From contig JANXVA010000151.1 in NCBI GenBank assembly GCA_025351875.1, forward strand, positions 1-37,604: a stretch of DNA of 37,604 bases, in the 5' to 3' direction. Below are positions 1 through 8,735 of this stretch, in pieces. Made by a program: the position numbers and the translations under genes. This DNA is from Myxococcales bacterium (lineage in GTDB: Bacteria; Myxococcota_A; Polyangia; Polyangiales; Polyangiaceae). Within the stretch, counting starts at the first letter, position 1. The number at the start of each line of letters is the position of its first letter. Under the pieces are notes generated by a model. It was not told the DNA's origin. It ran no database searches and was given only the letters and a program-made list of their open reading frames with translations.

Positions 1-2
1 AG

Positions 3-779
3 GACCCGGCGAAGCTCCCGTGGAAGGAGCTCGGAGCCGACATCATTCTCGAGTGCACCGGCCTCTTCACCGACAAGGAGCACGCGCAGCACCACATCAG
101 CGCCGGCGCGAAGAAGGTCATCATCTCCGCCCCCGCGAAGAACCACGACGTCACCATCGTACTCGGCGTGAACACCGAGCAGTACGACGGCAGCAAGCAC
201 TCGATCATCTCGTGTGGCTCGTGCACCACCAATTGCCTCGCGCCCGTCGCGAAGGTCCTCCACGACACGTTCGGCGTGAAACGCGCGTTGATGACGACGG
301 TGCACTCGTACACGAACGACCAGGCCGTCCTCGACATCCCGCACCGCAAGGGCGATCTCCGCCGCGCCCGCGCCGCAGCGCAGAACATGATTCCGTCGTC
401 GACTGGCGCCGCGAAGGCGCTCGCCGAGGTCATCCCCGCGCTCAAGGGCAAGTTCGACGGTCAGGCGATCCGCGTTCCGACCATGGACGTGAGCGTCGTC
501 GATCTCACGTTCGAGACCGAGAAGCCGATGACCAAGGACGCGCTCCACGCCGCGATGAAGGCCGCGTCGGAGGGCTCGATGAAGAACATCCTCGGCTACA
601 CCACCGAGCAGCTCGTCTCGAGCGACTTCATCGGCGACCCGCGCTCGTCGATCTTCGACTCGACCGTCACCCAGGTCATGGGCGACGACTTCGGCAAGGT
701 GATGAGCTGGTACGACAACGAGTGGGGCTTCTCGAACCGCATGGTCGAGCTGGCGCAGCTCGTCGCCGCGAAGCTGTGA
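3..779 (+). CDS. gap: Glyceraldehyde-3-phosphate dehydrogenase, type I (5' end missing)
   Basis: Converts glyceraldehyde-3-phosphate, phosphate and NAD+ to 1,3-bisphosphoglycerate in cytoplasmic glycolysis. The frame is open from the window edge, so roughly the first quarter (most of the NAD-binding fold) lies outside. Visible are ECTGLF, the end of the NAD domain (SAPAK), the catalytic cysteine motif [10 protein letters not shown], the HSYTNDQ loop with the catalytic His region, and the typical C-terminus [13 protein letters not shown]. The residues before the catalytic Cys read SCG where SNA is usual, a minor variant. The gene ends 7 bases before pgk, so the two are almost certainly co-transcribed. 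Identification is secure; only the start is unknown. Confidence 0.97.
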   Translation, partial: DPAKLPWKELGADIILECTGLFTDKEHAQHHISAGAKKVIISAPAKNHDVTIVLGVNTEQYDGSKHSIISCGSCTTNCLAPVAKVLHDTFGVKRALMTTVHSYTNDQAVLDIPHRKGDLRRARAAAQNMIPSSTGAAKALAEVIPALKGKFDGQAIRVPTMDVSVVDLTFETEKPMTKDALHAAMKAASEGSMKNILGYTTEQLVSSDFIGDPRSSIFDSTVTQVMGDDFGKVMSWYDNEWGFSNRMVELAQLVAAKL

Positions 780-786
780 GCACGTC

Positions 787-2019
787 ATGACCACGCTCGC
801 AGGAATCACGTCGATCAAGGACCTTCCGATCGAGAACAAGCGCGTCTTCATCCGCGTCGACTTCAACGTGCCGCTCGAGGAGCAACCCGACGGCACGATG
901 GTCATCTCGGACGACGCGCGCATCGTCGAGGCTCTGCCTACCATCAAGCATGCGCTCGAGCGCGGCGCGCGGATCATCCTCGCGAGCCACCTCGGTCGGC
1001 CGAAGAAAGGTCCGGACCCGAAGCTCTCGCTCGAGCCCGTCGGCGTCCGCCTCGCTGAGCTGCTCGGCGTCGAGGTTCACATCCCCGAAGATTGCATCGG
1101 CGACGCCGCGAAGAAGGTCGTGTTCGACCTGCGCGCGGGTCAGGTGTGCCTGCTCGAGAACCTCCGCTTCCACCCGGAAGAGGAGAAGGACGACGAGGCC
1201 TTCGCCGCAAAGCTCGCGGAGCTGTGCGACGTCTACGTCGACGACGCCTTCGGCGCAGTCCACCGCGCGCATGCGTCCGTGCATGCGCTTCCGATGATGA
1301 TGCGCGAGCGCGGCTGCGGCTTCCTTCTCGAGAAGGAGATCGCGGCGCTGGGCAAGATCATCACGAACCCCGCCAAGCCCTTCGTCGCCGTGCTTGGCGG
1401 CGCAAAGGTCTCGGACAAGATCGCCGTGCTCGACTCTCTGCTCGAGCGGGTCGACGCGCTCGTCATCGGCGGCGCGATGGCCAACACGTTCCTCGCGGCG
1501 CGCGGTGCGAACATGCAGGCCTCCAAGGTCGAAGAGGACAAATTCGCGCTGGCGCGGACCATCCTCGAGAAGGCACGCGAGAAGAAGGTCGACCTGGTCC
1601 TCCCGGTCGACGTCGTCGTGGCCGACAACATCTCCGCGGCCGCGGGCAGCATCGTCGACGTTGGCGCGATCCCCGAGGGCCACATGGCGCTCGACATCGG
1701 CCCGAAGTCGATCGCGCTCTTCGGCCAGTGGTTCGACAAGGCGAAGTCGGTCTTCTGGAACGGACCGATGGGCCTGTTCGAGCGCGCGGCGTTCTCGAAC
1801 GGCACGTTCTCGGTCGCTCGCGCGCTCGCCGCGTCCCACGCCTTCACAGTCATCGGCGGCGGTGACAGCGCCTCGGCCGTGAAGGAAGCGGGTGAGGGCA
1901 TCGCGCAGAAATTCAGCCATATCTCGACCGGCGGCGGAGCGTCGCTCGAGCTCATCGAGGGCAAGAAGCTCCCCGGCATCGAGATCCTCCGTCGCGCCGC
2001 CCAGCCCCAGACCGCCTGA
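787..2019 (+). CDS. pgk: Phosphoglycerate kinase
   Basis: Transfers phosphate from 1,3-bisphosphoglycerate to ADP, the first ATP-yielding step of glycolysis. The 410-residue product has the usual bilobed PGK length. Recognisable motifs are RVDFNVPL near residue 24, the substrate loop ASHLGRPK, LLENLRFHPEEE, VDDAFGAVHRAHAS, VLGGAKVSDKI, and the C-terminal nucleotide loop GGGDSASAV followed by HISTGGGASLELIEG. The ATG lies 7 bases after the gap stop, and the gap-pgk-tpiA order is a common bacterial glycolytic cluster. The C-terminal tail RRAAQPQTA is slightly longer than the family core. Nothing looks damaged. Confidence 0.98.
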   Translation: MTTLAGITSIKDLPIENKRVFIRVDFNVPLEEQPDGTMVISDDARIVEALPTIKHALERGARIILASHLGRPKKGPDPKLSLEPVGVRLAELLGVEVHIPEDCIGDAAKKVVFDLRAGQVCLLENLRFHPEEEKDDEAFAAKLAELCDVYVDDAFGAVHRAHASVHALPMMMRERGCGFLLEKEIAALGKIITNPAKPFVAVLGGAKVSDKIAVLDSLLERVDALVIGGAMANTFLAARGANMQASKVEEDKFALARTILEKAREKKVDLVLPVDVVVADNISAAAGSIVDVGAIPEGHMALDIGPKSIALFGQWFDKAKSVFWNGPMGLFERAAFSNGTFSVARALAASHAFTVIGGGDSASAVKEAGEGIAQKFSHISTGGGASLELIEGKKLPGIEILRRAAQPQTA

Positions 2020-2193
2020 TCGCGGAACAAACCGCCTCCCTCGCACGTCCCCCTCGCAGCAACCAATCTGCGATTCATAGACCGCGGCCTACACGACGTC
2101 CTGAGGATCGAATTGGGCGTCGTCCTGGTCAGGGAATCTGTGATCAATCCTTAGGGTAGCGCCCCACCTGATGATGGTAACCTGCCCGCCGCG

Positions 2194-2967
2194 ATGAATC
2201 CCTCCCGACGCCCACTCATTGCCGGCAACTGGAAGATGTTCAACGGCGGTCGTGCGGGTGTCGAGCTCGCCGAGGCCTGCGTCGCTTTTGCGCGCGACCT
2301 GCCGAGCGTCGACGTCGTCGTCGCGCCGCCGTACACCGCCCTCGCGGCGGTCGCGGACACGATCGATGGCTCGCCCGTCGCGCTCGCGGCGCAGAACATC
2401 CACCCGAAGGACAACGGCGCCTACACGGGCGAGGTCAGCGGCCCGATGCTCGAGGAGTGCGGGTGCACCTGGGTCATCGTCGGCCACAGCGAACGCCGGC
2501 AGTACTTCGCCGAGTCGGACGCGTTCGTCGCCGAGAAGGCCTCGGCGGCCCTCGCCAACGATCTCCTCCCGATCATCTGCGTCGGCGAGACCCTCCAGCA
2601 GCGCGAGGCCGGCGAGACCCTGCGGGTGGTCAAGCAGCAGGTCGATGCGTTTCTCGATGTCATCGCCCAGACCCCCAAGGCCGTCGCCATCGCCTACGAG
2701 CCCATCTGGGCCATCGGCACTGGAAAGACCGCCGGCCCGACCGAGGCAGAAGAGGTCCACGCCGCCATCCGTTCCTGGCTCGAGAAGAAGAGCCCGGAGC
2801 TCGCGAATCGCACGCGAATCCTCTACGGCGGGTCGGTCAAGGCCGAGAACGCGGCGGCGCTCCTCAGCTGCCCGAACGTCGATGGGGCGCTCGTCGGTGG
2901 GGCGAGCTTGGATGCGGGCTCGTTCGGTGCTATCGCGAACGCAGCCCGCGCCGCCCGCGGCAAATAA
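2194..2967 (+). CDS. tpiA: Triosephosphate isomerase
   Basis: Interconverts dihydroxyacetone phosphate and glyceraldehyde-3-phosphate. The 257-residue protein is of normal TIM length. It shows the N-terminal substrate Lys in AGNWKM, the catalytic His in VIVGHSERR, the catalytic Glu in AYEPIWAIGTGK (which also starts the flexible loop 6), and the C-terminal phosphate-binding segments YGGSVK and ALVGGASL. It lies 174 bases after pgk, a gap large enough for its own promoter, and 6 bases before secG, so tpiA and secG form a pair. The ATG is preceded by a GC-rich stretch without a strong Shine-Dalgarno sequence. Confidence 0.98.
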   Translation: MNPSRRPLIAGNWKMFNGGRAGVELAEACVAFARDLPSVDVVVAPPYTALAAVADTIDGSPVALAAQNIHPKDNGAYTGEVSGPMLEECGCTWVIVGHSERRQYFAESDAFVAEKASAALANDLLPIICVGETLQQREAGETLRVVKQQVDAFLDVIAQTPKAVAIAYEPIWAIGTGKTAGPTEAEEVHAAIRSWLEKKSPELANRTRILYGGSVKAENAAALLSCPNVDGALVGGASLDAGSFGAIANAARAARGK

Positions 2968-2973
2968 CGACCA

Positions 2974-3372
2974 ATGCTCAGCACTTTCGTCAACATCGTC
3001 CACATCTTCGTCTGTCTCGTCCTCATGTTCGTCGTGCTCCTCCAGCAGGGGAAAGGCGGCGGAATGGGGTCGGCGTTCGGCGGGGCCTCGGCGCAGGTCT
3101 TCGGCGGAAGCGGCGCAGGAAACATCCTCACGCGCGCCACGGCCATCTGCGCGGGCATCTTCATGCTCACGAGCGTGACCCTCGCGTACATGTCCTCGTC
3201 CGGTGACCGCGCGCTCCGCTCGAAGGTCGCCGAGGAGCAGACCAAGGTCAAAGACCGCGGCACGAAGCGCGAGAAATCGGACGCGACGCCGGCCACCTCG
3301 GGTTCCGCGGGGACGATGCCGATGAACGCGCCCGCGCCGAGCGGAAGCGCGCCGGCCTCGCCCGCGCCCTGA
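2974..3372 (+). CDS. secG: Preprotein translocase subunit SecG
   Basis: Small inner-membrane subunit of the SecYEG translocon that assists SecA-driven export. The sequence has two hydrophobic segments (about residues 5-25 and 50-72) joined by the conserved loop LLQQGKGGGMGSAFGG, the hallmark of SecG. A hydrophilic Lys/Glu then Ala/Pro/Ser-rich tail from about residue 75 to 132 extends it past the usual 75-110 residues. Such tails are common in this family and are not evidence of a fusion. It lies directly after tpiA, a neighbourhood repeatedly found in bacteria. Confidence 0.95.
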   Translation: MLSTFVNIVHIFVCLVLMFVVLLQQGKGGGMGSAFGGASAQVFGGSGAGNILTRATAICAGIFMLTSVTLAYMSSSGDRALRSKVAEEQTKVKDRGTKREKSDATPATSGSAGTMPMNAPAPSGSAPASPAP

Positions 3373-3395
3373 GCGAGGCTGAACGAGCGAACGTC

Positions 3396-4739
3396 GTGCG
3401 CGTTCCGCGCGAAGTCGCCCTCGTCGCGCTGCTCCACGCCGCGGCATGCACGCTGGTGCTCGCAGGGGGGTTCGACCACGTGTCGGACGACGACTTTGCG
3501 CGCGTGACGATCGCGCAAGGCTTCGCGGCAGCTCCGAGGCTCGACCCGAGCGGCACGAGCTGGCTCCCCTTCCCGTTCTGGACGCTGGGCTCGGTGATGG
3601 CGGTCGCCGGTCGTTCGCTCGGCGTTGCACGCGTCGCCAGCGTGACGCTCGCGAGCCTCGCGGCGGCGCTTCCCTACGTCGCGCTGCGCCTTCGCGGCGC
3701 CACACGCTCGGCGGCGCTGCTCGCGGTCGCGTTTGCGACGCTCTCCCCTTGGAGCCTCTGGCTGGGTGCATCGACGGTGCCCGAGTCGTTCACGGCGAGC
3801 TTCACGGCGGCAGCCGCGATCGCCCTGGGCAGCACTGCGGAGACGAAGGACGACGAGGCGATGCCCTGGGCCGCACGGGTCGGCTTCGCGGTTGCGCTCC
3901 TCGCCGCCTGCCTCTCGCGGTACGAGCCCTGGCCCGTGGCCGCGGTTCTCGCGGTCGTGCTCGTCGCGCGCGCATTCAGGACCCGTCGGCCAGGTGGACG
4001 TGCTCGCGAGCTCGTCCTTGCGGCGATCGTCGCGCTCGGCCCGCTCGCGTGGCTCGCCTGGAATGCGTACGCGCATGGCGATGCGCTCCACTTCTTCGAG
4101 CGCGTCACGCGCTTCAAGCGCGCACTCGGTGAGGGCACACAGGACGCGCTTCCCGCGCTGCTCCTCTACCCGCGCCTGCTCCTCTCGCGCCGTCCCGACG
4201 TGCTCGTCGCCGTGACCTGCGCCCTCGTCTCGGGCCAGCTCTTCACCCTCTCAGGAGCCGGGCTGCGTCGGCGATGGACCGTCCCGCTCGTATGCGCAGC
4301 GGCTCAGCTAGCGTTCCTCGCGTACGGAAACGTCCGCGACGGCGCCCCCGCGCATCACCCCGAACGGGCGCTGCTCGGCCTTGTCTTCCTGACCGCGGCG
4401 TTCGCCGCCGACGTCCTCTACTCGGGCACGACCTTAGCGCGCGGCAAGGCCCGCAGCGCCGCGCTCGCGTCGGCGGCTTTCGTTGCCCTTTCGTGGCTCA
4501 CCAACGGCACGAGCCTTCTCGCGCAGATCCCCGGCACGGGCGCCACCGAGGTCCGAACGGCCCAGATCGCCGCGGGAAAGGCGCTTGCGGGCGAGAACGC
4601 CGAGCATCTCGTCGTCACGCCGTGCGCCTACGAGCACTTCGCGCTCATCGCCGCGTTCGGCGCGCCCGAGCGCGTCGCCATCCAGCCGCGTACGAACGCT
4701 GACGTCACTGCCTCGTGCCCCGCCGTCGAGCGACGGTGA
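3396..4739 (+). CDS. Polytopic membrane protein, GT-C glycosyltransferase-like
   Basis: A 447-residue protein with about ten hydrophobic stretches. The first periplasmic loop carries acidic residues directly after TM1 (HVSDDDFARVTIAQGF), followed by an aromatic/proline-rich segment (SWLPFPFW). This arrangement resembles the catalytic loop of GT-C lipid-phosphosugar-dependent glycosyltransferases (ArnT/PMT/mannosyltransferase families). The C-terminal soluble part is short. I chose the GTG at 3396 because it immediately precedes the first hydrophobic segment; no strong ribosome site supports it. The stop lies 1 base before the next ATG, so it could be co-transcribed with the methyltransferase downstream. 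Family placement is by topology and loop only; a non-enzymatic membrane protein is possible. Confidence 0.6.
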   Translation: MRVPREVALVALLHAAACTLVLAGGFDHVSDDDFARVTIAQGFAAAPRLDPSGTSWLPFPFWTLGSVMAVAGRSLGVARVASVTLASLAAALPYVALRLRGATRSAALLAVAFATLSPWSLWLGASTVPESFTASFTAAAAIALGSTAETKDDEAMPWAARVGFAVALLAACLSRYEPWPVAAVLAVVLVARAFRTRRPGGRARELVLAAIVALGPLAWLAWNAYAHGDALHFFERVTRFKRALGEGTQDALPALLLYPRLLLSRRPDVLVAVTCALVSGQLFTLSGAGLRRRWTVPLVCAAAQLAFLAYGNVRDGAPAHHPERALLGLVFLTAAFAADVLYSGTTLARGKARSAALASAAFVALSWLTNGTSLLAQIPGTGATEVRTAQIAAGKALAGENAEHLVVTPCAYEHFALIAAFGAPERVAIQPRTNADVTASCPAVERR

Positions 4740-4740
4740 T

Positions 4741-5967
4741 ATGGTCCGCCCGATGAGCCCCACGGACGAGCCCAGACCGTCGTCGATCCCGCCCGAGACT
4801 GTGCTCGTGCGTGCTCGCGAGGTCCGCGTTCGCCTGACCGACGAGGACGAGATCGGCATCGACGTGGGCGGCGAGCAACTGCACGCGCCGCGCCTCGCGC
4901 TCCTGCTCCTCGACGCGTTCTCGTCACCGCGACGCGTGGCTGACGTGCTGGCCGCCGTCGCCGGCGGAGGCGCCGAGCGGGCGCTCGAGGCCGAGGCCTG
5001 CGTGAGCCACATGGCGAGCAACGGCGTGCTCGTGCTGCCCGAGGAGCGCGCCGCGCTCGGCACGCGCGGCTGGGTTCGCCCCTCGATCCACATGCTCATG
5101 CTCGACGATCGCGGGCGCACGAACGGCTTCTGCCACGCGCTTCGGACGATCGTGAAGCCCGAAGACGTCGTCATCGACATCGGAACGGGCACCGGGGTGC
5201 TCGCGACGTGCGCTGCGCTCGCGGGCGCGCGCAAGGTCTACGCCGTCGAGTCGAGCGGCATCGCCGAGGTGGCCGCGCGGGTCTTCGCCGCCAACGGGGT
5301 GACCGACCGCGTCTCGCTCATGCGCGAACGTTCCACGAGCCTCACCTTGCCCGAGCGCGCCTCGGTCCTCGTCACCGAGACCATCGGCAACGACCCGCTC
5401 GACGAGCAGATGCTCGAGATCGTCGCCGACGCCAAGAAGCGCCTGCTGACCCCGGACGCGCGCATCATCCCTTCGGCCATCGAGATCTGGGGAATCGCGG
5501 TCGACATCCCGCGGACGGTGCTGGAGCGGCACGTCTTCACCAAGCGAAAGGTCGAGGGTTACTGCAAGGAATACGGCATCGACTTCTCGCCGCTCGAAGA
5601 GCACCGCCTCTCGTGCTCCGAGCCCATCATGCTCGACAGCCGCGACGTCGCGACCTGGCCGCTCGCGGAGCCCGTGCTGCTCGCATCGATCGACATGACG
5701 AAGCCCTTCGACACGTCGATCTCCACGCGCGCGGGCCTCCAGGTCTCGCGTGAGAGCAAGCACCTGGGCATCATGCTGGCTTTCCGCGCGACGCTCGCAC
5801 CGGGTCTCGTTCTCTCGACCTTGCCGGCCGACTTCGACCCCACGAGCCACTGGGCACACGCGCTCTTTCCCGCGTTCGACTGCCTCGCGGTCGCCGCCGG
5901 GGCGCACATCGTCATCGACTACAACTACGACCGCGGCACGACGACGGTACGCGTCAACGAGGGGTGA
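4741..5967 (+). CDS. PRMT-like SAM methyltransferase with N-terminal PqqD-like domain
   Basis: A 408-residue protein in two parts. Residues about 20-101 look like a winged-helix PqqD/RRE-type domain (short strands, then helix LALLLLDAF, then a helix pair ending SHMASNGVLVLPEE). Residues about 110-408 match the protein arginine methyltransferase layout: HMLMLDDRGRTNGFCHAL, SAM motif I VVIDIGTGTGVL (143-154), acidic E170 that would hold the SAM ribose, and a double-E loop with E213 and E222 nine residues apart, the same spacing as in PRMT1. The C-terminal half has the strand-rich barrel character of PRMTs. It converges with the ABC exporter 4 bases away. Likely role (inference): methylation of a peptide or protein, guided by the PqqD-like domain. 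A second in-frame ATG exists at 4753. Confidence 0.75.
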   Translation: MVRPMSPTDEPRPSSIPPETVLVRAREVRVRLTDEDEIGIDVGGEQLHAPRLALLLLDAFSSPRRVADVLAAVAGGGAERALEAEACVSHMASNGVLVLPEERAALGTRGWVRPSIHMLMLDDRGRTNGFCHALRTIVKPEDVVIDIGTGTGVLATCAALAGARKVYAVESSGIAEVAARVFAANGVTDRVSLMRERSTSLTLPERASVLVTETIGNDPLDEQMLEIVADAKKRLLTPDARIIPSAIEIWGIAVDIPRTVLERHVFTKRKVEGYCKEYGIDFSPLEEHRLSCSEPIMLDSRDVATWPLAEPVLLASIDMTKPFDTSISTRAGLQVSRESKHLGIMLAFRATLAPGLVLSTLPADFDPTSHWAHALFPAFDCLAVAAGAHIVIDYNYDRGTTTVRVNEG

Positions 5968-5971
5968 GCGA

Positions 5972-7564
5972 TCAGCGGAGGGTGACGCGCTTGCCCGGAA
6001 GCGAGGCGAGCTCCTCCGTGTGCGCGGCAACGGCAACCATCCGACCCCTCCCGACGAGCTCGCGGACGATCTCTCCGACGAGCGCGATCCCTGCGCGGTC
6101 CAGGTTGGCGTCGGGCTCGTCGAGCAGATAGATGGCCGAATCCTGGAGCAGCAAGCGAGCGAGCGCGAGCCGCTGGCGCTGCCCTGCCGAGAGCTCACCG
6201 ACCGCCGTCTCGAGGATGTCACCGGCGCGTGTCTCGCCAGAGAGCCCGACCCGAGCGAGGACCTCCCGGAGCGCGGCGTCTGCGCTCGGCTGTCCGATCA
6301 TGTGCATGGCACCGCGGACGCTCTGCTGCGGTTCGCCGAGATAGGGACGCTGCGGCAAGTACGCGACGTGCCGCCGAAACGAGACCACGTCGAGCTCGGA
6401 CAGATCGACGCCACCGACCGTGAGCGCCCCTCCTTGCGGCGCGCGGAGTCCCAGGAGCAACCGAAGGAGCGTGCTCTTGCCCGCACCGTTCGGGCCCTCG
6501 ACGAACAGCGCCTCTGCTATCGGCCAGTCGAGCGAGAGCCCTTTCAGCGTCGGGCGCGCGCGGTCGCCGTACGCAAACGTCAGCTCGCGAGTCGCGAGCG
6601 CCGCGGGCAGGTCCGGCAGCGCAGCGCCCTTCATCGTGAGCTCCCGACGTCGCGGCGCATCGAGGACATCCAGCACCGGACCTGCGATCGTGGCGAGGCG
6701 CGTGAGCTCGTTGCTGCGCAGCACGAGGCCTAGCAGGATCGGAAGGCACGCCGCGAGGGCGAGCGTCTGTCCCAGCGCCGCAGAAGTGACCGCATCGCGA
6801 TACGACGTATCGACGAGCACCGCGACCAGCACGGCGCCGAGCCCGGCGACCAGCGGCGCGCGTCCGAGAAGCGCCGCCCCCAACGAGGCTCGCCTCGCAA
6901 CGGTTCGATACCTCTCGAGCGCGACCTCGAGAGACTCCATCGCAGCGTCTTCGGCGCCTCGCGCGACGAGCTCCAGCCTGCCCTCGACGGCAAACGAGAC
7001 GCGATCGTGGACCACCTCGAGTGCATCCGAGACACGGCGCTGAAGAGCTGCGCTGCGGCGACCGACCAGGAGCAGCGCGCCCATCACGACGGCGACGGCA
7101 GCACCACTGACCACGAGCGCGCGCGGAGTCAACACGGTCATCAGGAGCGGCACCGCGGCGAGCGACGCTAGTGCGCTCGCGGCGAGATCAGGAGTGGTGT
7201 CCGTGAGGAGCACGCGGCCGAGATACATCGGTTCGTAGAGCGTGCGAAGCGGTGACGTCGAGGTATCGAGCACGTCGCTCTCGAGGAGCGCCCGAGCGAC
7301 CGCACGATGGAGGTCGCACTCCGCGTTGACGCGAGCGCCGTTCGACACGACTCGCGCGGCACCGTACGCAAGGATGGCGATCACGCCGAATACCGTCGCC
7401 CCGCGAAGGTCGCCCTCCGCGACGCGCAGCGCGACGACCACCCCGAGGACCTTCCCCGCGCAGAGGAGCGCTGCCTGGAGGACAGTCGAACTGCGCGTCC
7501 GCAACGACACCGCCGCATGAAGCGCGGTCAGCGTGGCCAGCGTCGGCCTGCGTCGCTGCAGCAC
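5972..7564 (-). CDS. ABC exporter, fused membrane and ATPase domains (lasso D-type candidate)
   Basis: A 530-residue half-transporter. Residues about 30-300 are a six-helix-like export domain with hydrophobic segments near 30-48, 55-70, 135-165, 240-252 and 262-283. The ATPase domain has Walker A GPNGAGKS (357-364), Q-loop LPQ (403-405), signature LSAGQ (458-462), Walker B AIYLLDE ending at E483, D-loop NLD and a switch His in AAHTEE. There is no N-terminal C39 peptidase domain, so it does not cleave leaders itself. It starts with GTG, 46 bases from the divergently transcribed methyltransferase at 7611. Inference: exporter of the lasso-type product; no substrate evidence exists beyond location. 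Confidence 0.85.
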   Translation of the reverse strand: MLQRRRPTLATLTALHAAVSLRTRSSTVLQAALLCAGKVLGVVVALRVAEGDLRGATVFGVIAILAYGAARVVSNGARVNAECDLHRAVARALLESDVLDTSTSPLRTLYEPMYLGRVLLTDTTPDLAASALASLAAVPLLMTVLTPRALVVSGAAVAVVMGALLLVGRRSAALQRRVSDALEVVHDRVSFAVEGRLELVARGAEDAAMESLEVALERYRTVARRASLGAALLGRAPLVAGLGAVLVAVLVDTSYRDAVTSAALGQTLALAACLPILLGLVLRSNELTRLATIAGPVLDVLDAPRRRELTMKGAALPDLPAALATRELTFAYGDRARPTLKGLSLDWPIAEALFVEGPNGAGKSTLLRLLLGLRAPQGGALTVGGVDLSELDVVSFRRHVAYLPQRPYLGEPQQSVRGAMHMIGQPSADAALREVLARVGLSGETRAGDILETAVGELSAGQRQRLALARLLLQDSAIYLLDEPDANLDRAGIALVGEIVRELVGRGRMVAVAAHTEELASLPGKRVTLR

Positions 7565-7610
7565 GGGGTGGTTTTACCGCGCGTCCCCGAGATCTGCTAG
7601 GTCTTACGCA

Positions 7611-8735
7611 ATGTATTCGGTGTTGTCGTATGGTCGAATGGCTGTCGACGGAGTCCGCATCGATGCCTATTCGCGCGCGATCGAGCGGACGGTTCGCCCC
7701 GGCAGCATCGTCGTCGATCTCGGGGCCGGCACCGGGATCATGTCGCTGCTCGCCCTGCGCGCGGGAGCCCGCCGCGTGCACGCGGTCGAGATGGATCCGG
7801 CAGTGTGGCTCGCCCGCGACCTCGCCGTCGCGAACGGTTACGGTGACAAGCTCGTCGTCCACCACGGCAGCTCGTTCGACCTGACGCTCGACGAGCGCGC
7901 CGACGTGATCATCGCCGATCTGCGTGGGAGCTCACCGCTCTTCGGGCAGAACGTTGCAGCGATGGAGGATGCGAAGCGGCGCTTGCTCGCGCCCGGGGGC
8001 ATCCTGATGCCCCAGCGCGATCGCATGTTCGTGGCGCTCGCCGAGACTGCGTTTCATCGCCATGACCTCGAACGCGGATGGGCCTGTTTCGAGCGGAACG
8101 GTTTCGATGCCGCCGCTGCGCGATCCGCGACGCTGAACTGGGCGTACTCCGACGACGAGGCCCCGACGCAGGCAAACCACGTGCTCTCGGAGGCGAAGAC
8201 GTGGGCCGAGATCCGCTACGGCGAGCCGTTCAGTCGCGCCGTCAGCGGCACGGTGGACCTCCCCGTCACTCGTGGAGGGACTGCGGACGCGCTCGTGCTC
8301 TGGTTCGAGGCGACCCTCCACGACGATATCGTATACTCCAACGCGCCCGGGAACGCGCTCGTCTACGCGCGGATCGTCCTGCCGCTGCTCGATCCTGTGC
8401 GAGTGTCGGTCGGCGAGACGGCACGCGTGACGGTCCGCACCGATGTCAACGGCGAGCAGTGGGCGTGGGACACGGAGATCGGCGGCAGACCTCGCGTTCG
8501 ACAGGCCACGTTCCTTGGTCAGCCCGCGTCGCAACAGTCGCTCCTCCGTCAGTCGCTGGCTGCGACGCCCTCGAGATCCGGCCCGGGAGACCGCGCCGCT
8601 CGCGCGCTCGAGCTGATGGACGGCACGCGCACCCTCAACGAAATTTCGGACGCGCTCGCGGCATCGAACCCCGACGTACGGCGAGAGACGATCGTCGACG
8701 AGGTGAGGAGCTGCGCGCGCCGCTACGGACGCTGA
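7611..8735 (+). CDS. PRMT-like SAM methyltransferase with C-terminal PqqD-like segment
   Basis: A 374-residue protein starting with the typical PRMT opening (LSYGRMAVDGVRIDAYSRAI), SAM motif I VVDLGAGTGIMSL (34-46) and the acidic ribose ligand E60. Aligned without gaps to the methyltransferase at 4741, the two glutamates of the PRMT double-E loop are replaced by D103 and G112 (IIADLRGSSPLFG), so classical arginine binding is doubtful. The middle is strand-rich. Residues about 310-374 (from SLLRQSLA to the end, with ALELMDGTRTLNEISDAL and ETIVDEVRS) resemble the helical part of PqqD. The ATG at 7611 was chosen because the conserved region begins there; the open frame continues upstream. It overlaps the convergent glycosyltransferase gene by 13 bases. 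Confidence 0.75.
   Translation: MYSVLSYGRMAVDGVRIDAYSRAIERTVRPGSIVVDLGAGTGIMSLLALRAGARRVHAVEMDPAVWLARDLAVANGYGDKLVVHHGSSFDLTLDERADVIIADLRGSSPLFGQNVAAMEDAKRRLLAPGGILMPQRDRMFVALAETAFHRHDLERGWACFERNGFDAAAARSATLNWAYSDDEAPTQANHVLSEAKTWAEIRYGEPFSRAVSGTVDLPVTRGGTADALVLWFEATLHDDIVYSNAPGNALVYARIVLPLLDPVRVSVGETARVTVRTDVNGEQWAWDTEIGGRPRVRQATFLGQPASQQSLLRQSLAATPSRSGPGDRAARALELMDGTRTLNEISDALAASNPDVRRETIVDEVRSCARRYGR

Noticed and set aside
2095..2130. ACGACG/CGTCGT inverted repeat before tpiA
   Set aside because: Only six bases per arm with a 19-base spacer; not above expectation in this sequence composition.
4741..8735. Ribosomal protein L11 methyltransferase (PrmA) annotation for the two methyltransferases
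   Set aside because: SAM motifs are shared, but the SYG-M-D-R-AY opening, double-E loop position and long strand-rich C-terminal half fit PRMTs.
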